Assembly: GCA_022747635.1 (NCBI GenBank)
Contig: JAKTNV010000117.1
Location: forward strand, 248,001 to 312,000
Direction of reading: 5' to 3'
DNA: 64,000 nt
Source of the DNA: Hetaerina americana
Lineage: Eukaryota; Arthropoda; Insecta; Odonata; Calopterygidae
A program made the position numbers and the translations under genes. Positions 59,844-64,000 of the stretch are shown here, one piece after another. The notes under the pieces are model-generated. The model was given only the letters and a program-made list of their open reading frames with translations, was not told where the DNA came from and made no database searches. How positions within the stretch are numbered: position 1 is the stretch's first letter; every line of letters starts with the position of its first letter.

Positions 59844-60091
59844 ACCTAACACTCTTCCAGGTCAACGATTGATACCGAAAGATGTAATTCTCTTTTCCTC
59901 CCAGTTACATTGTAACCTTTTTACTTCTTCACCCTCCCTCTCTGACCAACCCCCCCTCCCTCGATCAGAAGATATATACTCATGTATACCAAGTTTGCTT
60001 CTACGAGGACCGCCTGATGATGACGTTCAACGTCGAAACCTTGGTTTTTTTAATAAAGTGTGTGGAATTACTAGGTAAATTATTTCATTTC
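59798..60091 (+). repeat. Right inverted arm of the Penelope-like element
   Basis: This is the sense-strand partner of 58637-58918. It ends in AAATTATTTCATTTC directly before the 12-bp duplication. Confidence 0.85.
60014..60039 (+). ncRNA. Hammerhead-ribozyme-like motif, sense copy
   Basis: CTGATGA (60014-60020), one T, stem II GACGT/ACGTC with loop TCA (60022-60034) and GAAAC (60035-60039) are followed by CTTGGT, giving a minimal stem III and a GTT triplet. Compared with the antisense copy, one stem II pair is C-G here and a G-U wobble there, so pairing is kept. Cleavage is not shown. Confidence 0.55.
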
Positions 60092-60105
60092 AAAAGGACG
60101 ATTTT

Positions 60106-61900
60106 ATTTCGAAAAGTACTCGTGAGAACGTATTTTAACATTCTGAGAGTTAGGTTGCAACGAAGAAATAGCTAAATTAGCCCATATTAATAAAAATGAA
60201 GGAGACTAAATTATCGAGAACCGTGTATATTATTTTATAAAAGGCAAGCTTCATGGCCTTAGTTTCAAATACCTTCAATTCCCATTGGGGTGGAAATGTT
60301 AACGCTAACCGGAAGGGATTTTTATGGGTGTTCAAAAGCACGCACCTCGGGTCCTTCGCGACTTGCCTCTAAGGGGACGGTAGAGAACCTGACTGGCATG
60401 AAGATGGAGGGGAAAGCTGCGAAGAATGGACAAACGAGAAGAGGAAAGGAATGGAAAAAGAAGCGAGGGGTGAGCAGAGGGTGATGGCAGGTAGGCAGCA
60501 ACACCTTTCTAATACCTCTCCATCACCAACGCTACCCTCTCCCACGAACACCAACCTCCTTCGACCCCAGAAACCCCCAACTCAAGTGTAGCGGGAGATG
60601 GGTTTCGTATTTTTCCGAAGTGTTGGCGTATGACGCGATTTGATGTTAACATATATAACCATTAAGCAAGAATACAGAGTAGCTCATTATGGAATGATTC
60701 CCTGAATGTGTGTACACAAACACACACACACACACACACATTCAGGGAAGACCGAAAAAAGAGGTACTAAGTGTGGTAATGGGGGAAAGAAATTGGTCAA
60801 TTGTTTTACCCCAATGTGGAGTGGTTTATGGGGAGTGGGGGGTTTCTAGATTACTTGGCATACAGTAGATTTCCTTCCCTGTTACACTGAACTATTTCAA
60901 GTTCCCCTCACAAATAATCTGCTACCTTCCGTCAGTTGTACGACGCCGTTCGGCCACCTTTTCACTTCCAACCTGTTTCACCGTCGCCAGCCCTTTTGTT
61001 GAAACTCGGGACCTACATATCTACATTGGGAATAAATACACGCGAGCGCAAACTGGCCGTAAGTTAGACATTATTTTCGAAAGCGCAACTGAAAATTATG
61101 ATGGCGCAAACAAAATTGCGCAAATAATGTCTCAAATCGTCAATTACCTCGAAATGAGTAATAAACTGGCGTTATCGCCTCTGAAGCGAAGGCCACGTCA
61201 TACCATTAATTCTATTACTCCTCCAAACGCATATTTCCACTTAAAAATTATTACGATCGCCATAACGGGCGACAATATTCTGAATCATCCAACAAGAGAA
61301 TTAAAACGTACTACCGCCATATATAATGAGAAAAACCTTAGTAAATTTATCTACGCCGTTCCACCAGGCTCTAACTTCTGTTGGGATGCTATTAAAACAG
61401 AATTGCAATTGGGACGATGTCGAAACTGGAAAGAGATAGGAGAGAACAGTGACTCTGTCCCATGAATATTTTCAGAATCATCCTCATATTGCATTCAATA
61501 ATAATCATATCAGTTGAAGAATGCCGCCACTCTTAATGTATATCGTGCTTTGTTCCTCCGGGAGATCGAACCTAAATAATAATACGCCCATGAATGGGGT
61601 GTGTCAACACTACTTACGGACGGCCCTAAGCCTTATTACGAAATAAATGCTTCGGAACTGACACACATTTCGGAAAGAATGGCATAGTTATGGACATGAC
61701 CCAGCCAACCTTCGGAGAGATAAAATTCTGCAACCAAAAGAAAAAATTTACCCTTTCAATTTACTCAATCAATAATACTCGATTCAAAGGAATATAGAAT
61801 ATTATAAGTGAATTATCTTATAGTTTTTTTTCTGCAGTTAATGCGTTATTAATTTAAGGACTGATCACCTAATTGTCACCAATGCTTCCAGACGAGAAAG
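60106..61900. other. Mostly unassigned sequence
   Basis: The stretch includes a purine-rich patch (60400-60480), the CA-repeat hairpin at 60698-60749 and an unrecognised 112-codon frame at 61127-61465. No transposon was assigned. Confidence 0.35.
60698..60749. repeat. Hairpin with CA/TG arms
   Basis: TTCCCTGAATGTGTGT (60698-60713) is the exact reverse complement of 60734-60749. The 20-base loop is itself part of a CA repeat (60714-60740). Confidence 0.9.
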
Positions 61901-62005
61901 ACTTCTGTTTTAATTTTGTTGTTTGTCCATCAATATGATTATTCCAATACACTGCCACACGCACTCACGGCGGTTTGCGAGGTATTACGTAAATATAAAT
62001 ATACG
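61901..62005 (+). mobile_element. CR1/L2-like LINE 3' end
   Basis: CACTGCCACACGCACTCACG, GCGGTTTGCGAGGTATTACG and a TAAATATAAATA tail follow the family pattern, with the TAGATG tail eroded. No coding part was seen. Confidence 0.65.
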
Positions 62006-62684
62006 ACATACTTGTACATGGAGCATGCTATCTGACATAGGAAGAGGAAGTCCCATACAACACACTGCGATACTGGGGAGGGTACAATTAGCTTGAATCC
62101 GAAGTTCCTCTGAAACAACGAGGATTTTTCACGATATAAACGACAAAAACATTATGACACGAGAAGGTGGAGGTGTCACGTAAGATCAACAAATCAACTG
62201 GACCTAAACTATGAACAAAACCTAATCACACGAATCTATTTGTAGTGAGGGTCTGTCTGAGTCGCAAGTAAGAATGGTGGCTGAGACTCCGAAACGCATC
62301 ACGCAACATTATCCTCTTCTCTCAGGAGATATAAAATCAGTTGTACAATTAATTCAGTTTCGCATTCTGTTGAAAGCTAAGTTTCGTCGTCCCAGCATTC
62401 CCTGCGCATATGGAAATGGCTCCCATCAATCTCTCTCAAAATACGCACCGCATTATATTTCCAAAGCAGACAAAATTGGTGAAACAAAAATTCGCTTGAT
62501 AAGGAGGAGGGTCGAGCAAATGTGGCGGTACAATACTTGGGAGGGATGACCAAAATCCGTCCAAAAAGTAGCGCGCGATGAAAGCTCTCTCTTATTATAC
62601 TGATTAATAGTAACCCGTTCCGAGACCTACCTACCGCGTCATTTAAGAGGGAGGTAAATACATTTTACGTCACACCCTTGCTTG
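62006..62684. other. Unassigned sequence
   Basis: A 91-codon frame at 62274-62549 was not recognised. No repeat was assigned. Confidence 0.35.
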
Positions 62685-62750
62685 GATGCGAAGCCCGACA
62701 AAGGCCAAGACGGAAAGAAAAGAGAATTTCTAATGCGCTCACGAAAGGTC
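62685..62750 (+). mobile_element. Possible RTE-like fragment
   Basis: GGATGCGAAGCCCGACAAAG and the following bases resemble 35385-35440 (GGATGCGAAGCGGGATGG). The stretch is short, so the match is only suggestive. Confidence 0.3.
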
Positions 62751-63020
62751 AATAAACATCAACTGCATCTCAGATGCAGTTCGTGTCGGGAAAAGTATGT
62801 AAATAATATTTTGTAAAAGGCACGCGAGTCTAAGGAGGATGCGCCTCGGCATATCGTGTTGAAAAATATGCTGAATAGTCAAACTCTAAAAACGTCTTTT
62901 GCTTCTTTAGAGTTGAAGAAACATACTTCTTGCATACTATAACACAAGCCTAATTCACAAACAAAGCCAATCTACATTTTTACACTCACAAGCCTTCGAA
63001 AGGGCGAGTGGCGTGATGAC

Positions 63021-63600
63021 GATTTTATTTATTTACATACCCTGCAAGCCCCATTAGTGCGTGGCAGGGGGTGAAAACACACCAGAATAATTTTACCCCA
63101 AAATGACCCTACAGCGATTGAACGATGTTATTATAATCCCCTATCATTCGTGGAAAAAATGACATCATAAATCTATCTGTTCTAAACTTAATCTCTCCAA
63201 TTTTACTAGCATGATCTCTCCTATTGTTGTAGGATGGGGGCAATAATACATTTTCAACATCACTGCTGAAGAGACCTCCTTCCAATTCATGCCAGAGCTT
63301 TAATCTGCAATGTAACCATCGCTCCGTGAGTGATTCCCAGCCTAGCTGTTCTAATATTTTGGATACGCTATTAAGTTTATCATAACAACGTTTTACAAAT
63401 CTATCTCTTCCACGCCGCACGCAATCCAATTCGGAAATAAATCCAACTTCGTGAGGACTCCATATACTTTTAACATGTTCTAAATGAGGCCTAAACAATG
63501 ACAGACAAATTTTCTCTGAGAACTTTACATCACATTTACCAAGTACTCTTCTAATAAATCCTAATTTTTGTTAGCTTGTCCACATATTCCCCGTATGTGT
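63021..63600 (-). mobile_element. CR1/L2-like LINE, antisense, C-terminal coding and 3' end
   Basis: On the minus strand the frame gives KIRIY-type sequence, RRVLGKCDVKFSEKICLSLF, RPHLEHVKSIWSPHEV, a stretch ending LEQLGWESLTERWLHCRLKL, and SFFPRMIGDYNNIVQSL with a stop at 63109. The short 3' UTR has outer stem CCCTGC/GCAGGG (63040-63045, 63064-63069) and a TAAATAAATAAAATC tail. It is a clear homologue of the 32614-34587 frame but a diverged subfamily with a different tail. It is 5'-truncated. Confidence 0.88.
63109..63498 (-). pseudogene. LINE protein C-terminus, 129 codons
   Basis: This open frame corresponds to about residues 528-657 of the LINE protein at 32614-34587, conserving RPHLE, FVKRCYDK, LGWESL and SFFPR. 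No reverse transcriptase catalytic residue lies in it. The role of this tail in CR1/L2-like proteins is not well defined. Confidence 0.85.
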
Positions 63601-63679
63601 TTCACACAGGAAAGTTGTGAATGAGGGTAAGGCCTAGTTGAGTCTACATAATCCACATCCGTGTTCCTAACGCAGTAGG

Positions 63680-63860
63680 CGTTCGGGAGGGAATAGCTTA
63701 TTTGCATCTGAAGCCCTTGACGGTACAAATGCAAATCATAGTTTTCAGGGGGTGCATACCTTGGCAGTGACCATCGATCGCAAGCTAGGCTCTACTAACT
63801 CCATCCGTAAGATAGGCATGCCAATGCTTACAGAATTAAACATCTTTAAGACATTCTGTA
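63680..63860 (+). mobile_element. CR1/L2-like LINE fragment, sense
   Basis: Translation FQGVHTLAVTIDRKLGSTNS then IRKIGMPMLTELNIF matches the VKYLGVVLTPRLSW-HIRTICGSALKKLGFI stretch of the LINE. It lies about 80 bases from the antisense copy, in opposite orientation. Confidence 0.6.
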
Positions 63861-64000
63861 TTAAATGACGGATCAGTGAAATACGTGACGTATTTATCAT
63901 TTATTATTACGTTTTCATTGAACTTCATATACTGCATGGTTAGGGTACATGGGTCTATCAACACTATGCTTGCGCATTAAAACTAATCCTTTCGTGGTTT

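Larger units (their letters stand above)
58583..60105. mobile_element. Penelope-like element, fold-back dimer flanked by 12-bp duplication
   Basis: AAGGACGATTTT at 58583-58594 and 60094-60105 flanks about 1.5 kb. Inside, two partial Penelope-like copies lie head to head. The left copy (58637 to about 59540) is antisense, with GIY-YIG endonuclease and reverse transcriptase C-terminal coding. The right copy (about 59545 to 60091) is sense, with an N-terminal reverse transcriptase piece fused to the 3' end. Their 3' regions form inverted arms, 58637-58918 and 59798-60091. A 42-base extension (58595-58636) occurs only on the left. A single duplication around both copies suggests one insertion event. 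Confidence 0.85.

Overview
This looks like a stretch of animal nuclear DNA, most likely arthropod, from a repeat-rich genome. That is an inference from the mix of transposons: mariner copies deleted in the middle, a CR1/L2-like LINE family with a TAGATG tail, RTE-like LINE debris, a Penelope-like element and tRNA-derived SINEs. No bacterial-style gene packing, operon, CRISPR array, rRNA or complete host gene could be recognised. Most open frames are either low-complexity (purine/pyrimidine-rich or TA-rich) or too short to trust.

Layout. 0-8 kb: a pyrimidine-rich island with one marginal small ORF (1047-1247), a LINE 3' end (about 1880-2292), then about 6 kb with nothing recognised. 8.3-9.3 kb: an 86-bp tandem repeat whose third unit is split by a deleted mariner (8542-9294, TA duplication, 33-bp inverted ends). 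9.5-14.3 kb: GC-rich purine islands, a strong G-quadruplex candidate (12269-12288) and a decayed LINE tail. 14.9-26.3 kb: RTE-like fragments, an antisense SINE (22090-22345) and two copies of a second SINE family (25605-25800, 26030-26260). 26.8-28 kb: a CpG-rich, G-rich island with a CRE palindrome. 29.9 kb: a CCAAT/TATA pair. 32.4-34.9 kb: the best-preserved element, a LINE with an uninterrupted 657-codon reverse transcriptase frame. 36.9-37.3 kb: a TA/TACA microsatellite. 38.2-40.7 kb: a pile of older LINE pieces, one with endonuclease remnants. 46.2-47.3 kb: LINE and antisense mariner remnants. 50-53 kb: further LINE pieces. 56.8-57.1 kb: a SINE with an 11-bp target duplication. 58.6-60.1 kb: a fold-back Penelope-like insertion with a 12-bp target duplication and a hammerhead-like motif in each arm. 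61.9-63.9 kb: more LINE pieces in both orientations.

How the parts relate. The window records repeated retrotransposition. One LINE family left about a dozen recognisable 3' ends. These share a terminal stem-loop whose two stems change by paired substitutions between copies, as expected if the structure is kept for template recognition. The SINEs are non-autonomous and presumably used LINE enzymes. The most unusual object is the Penelope-like dimer, because a single target duplication encloses two inverted partial copies.
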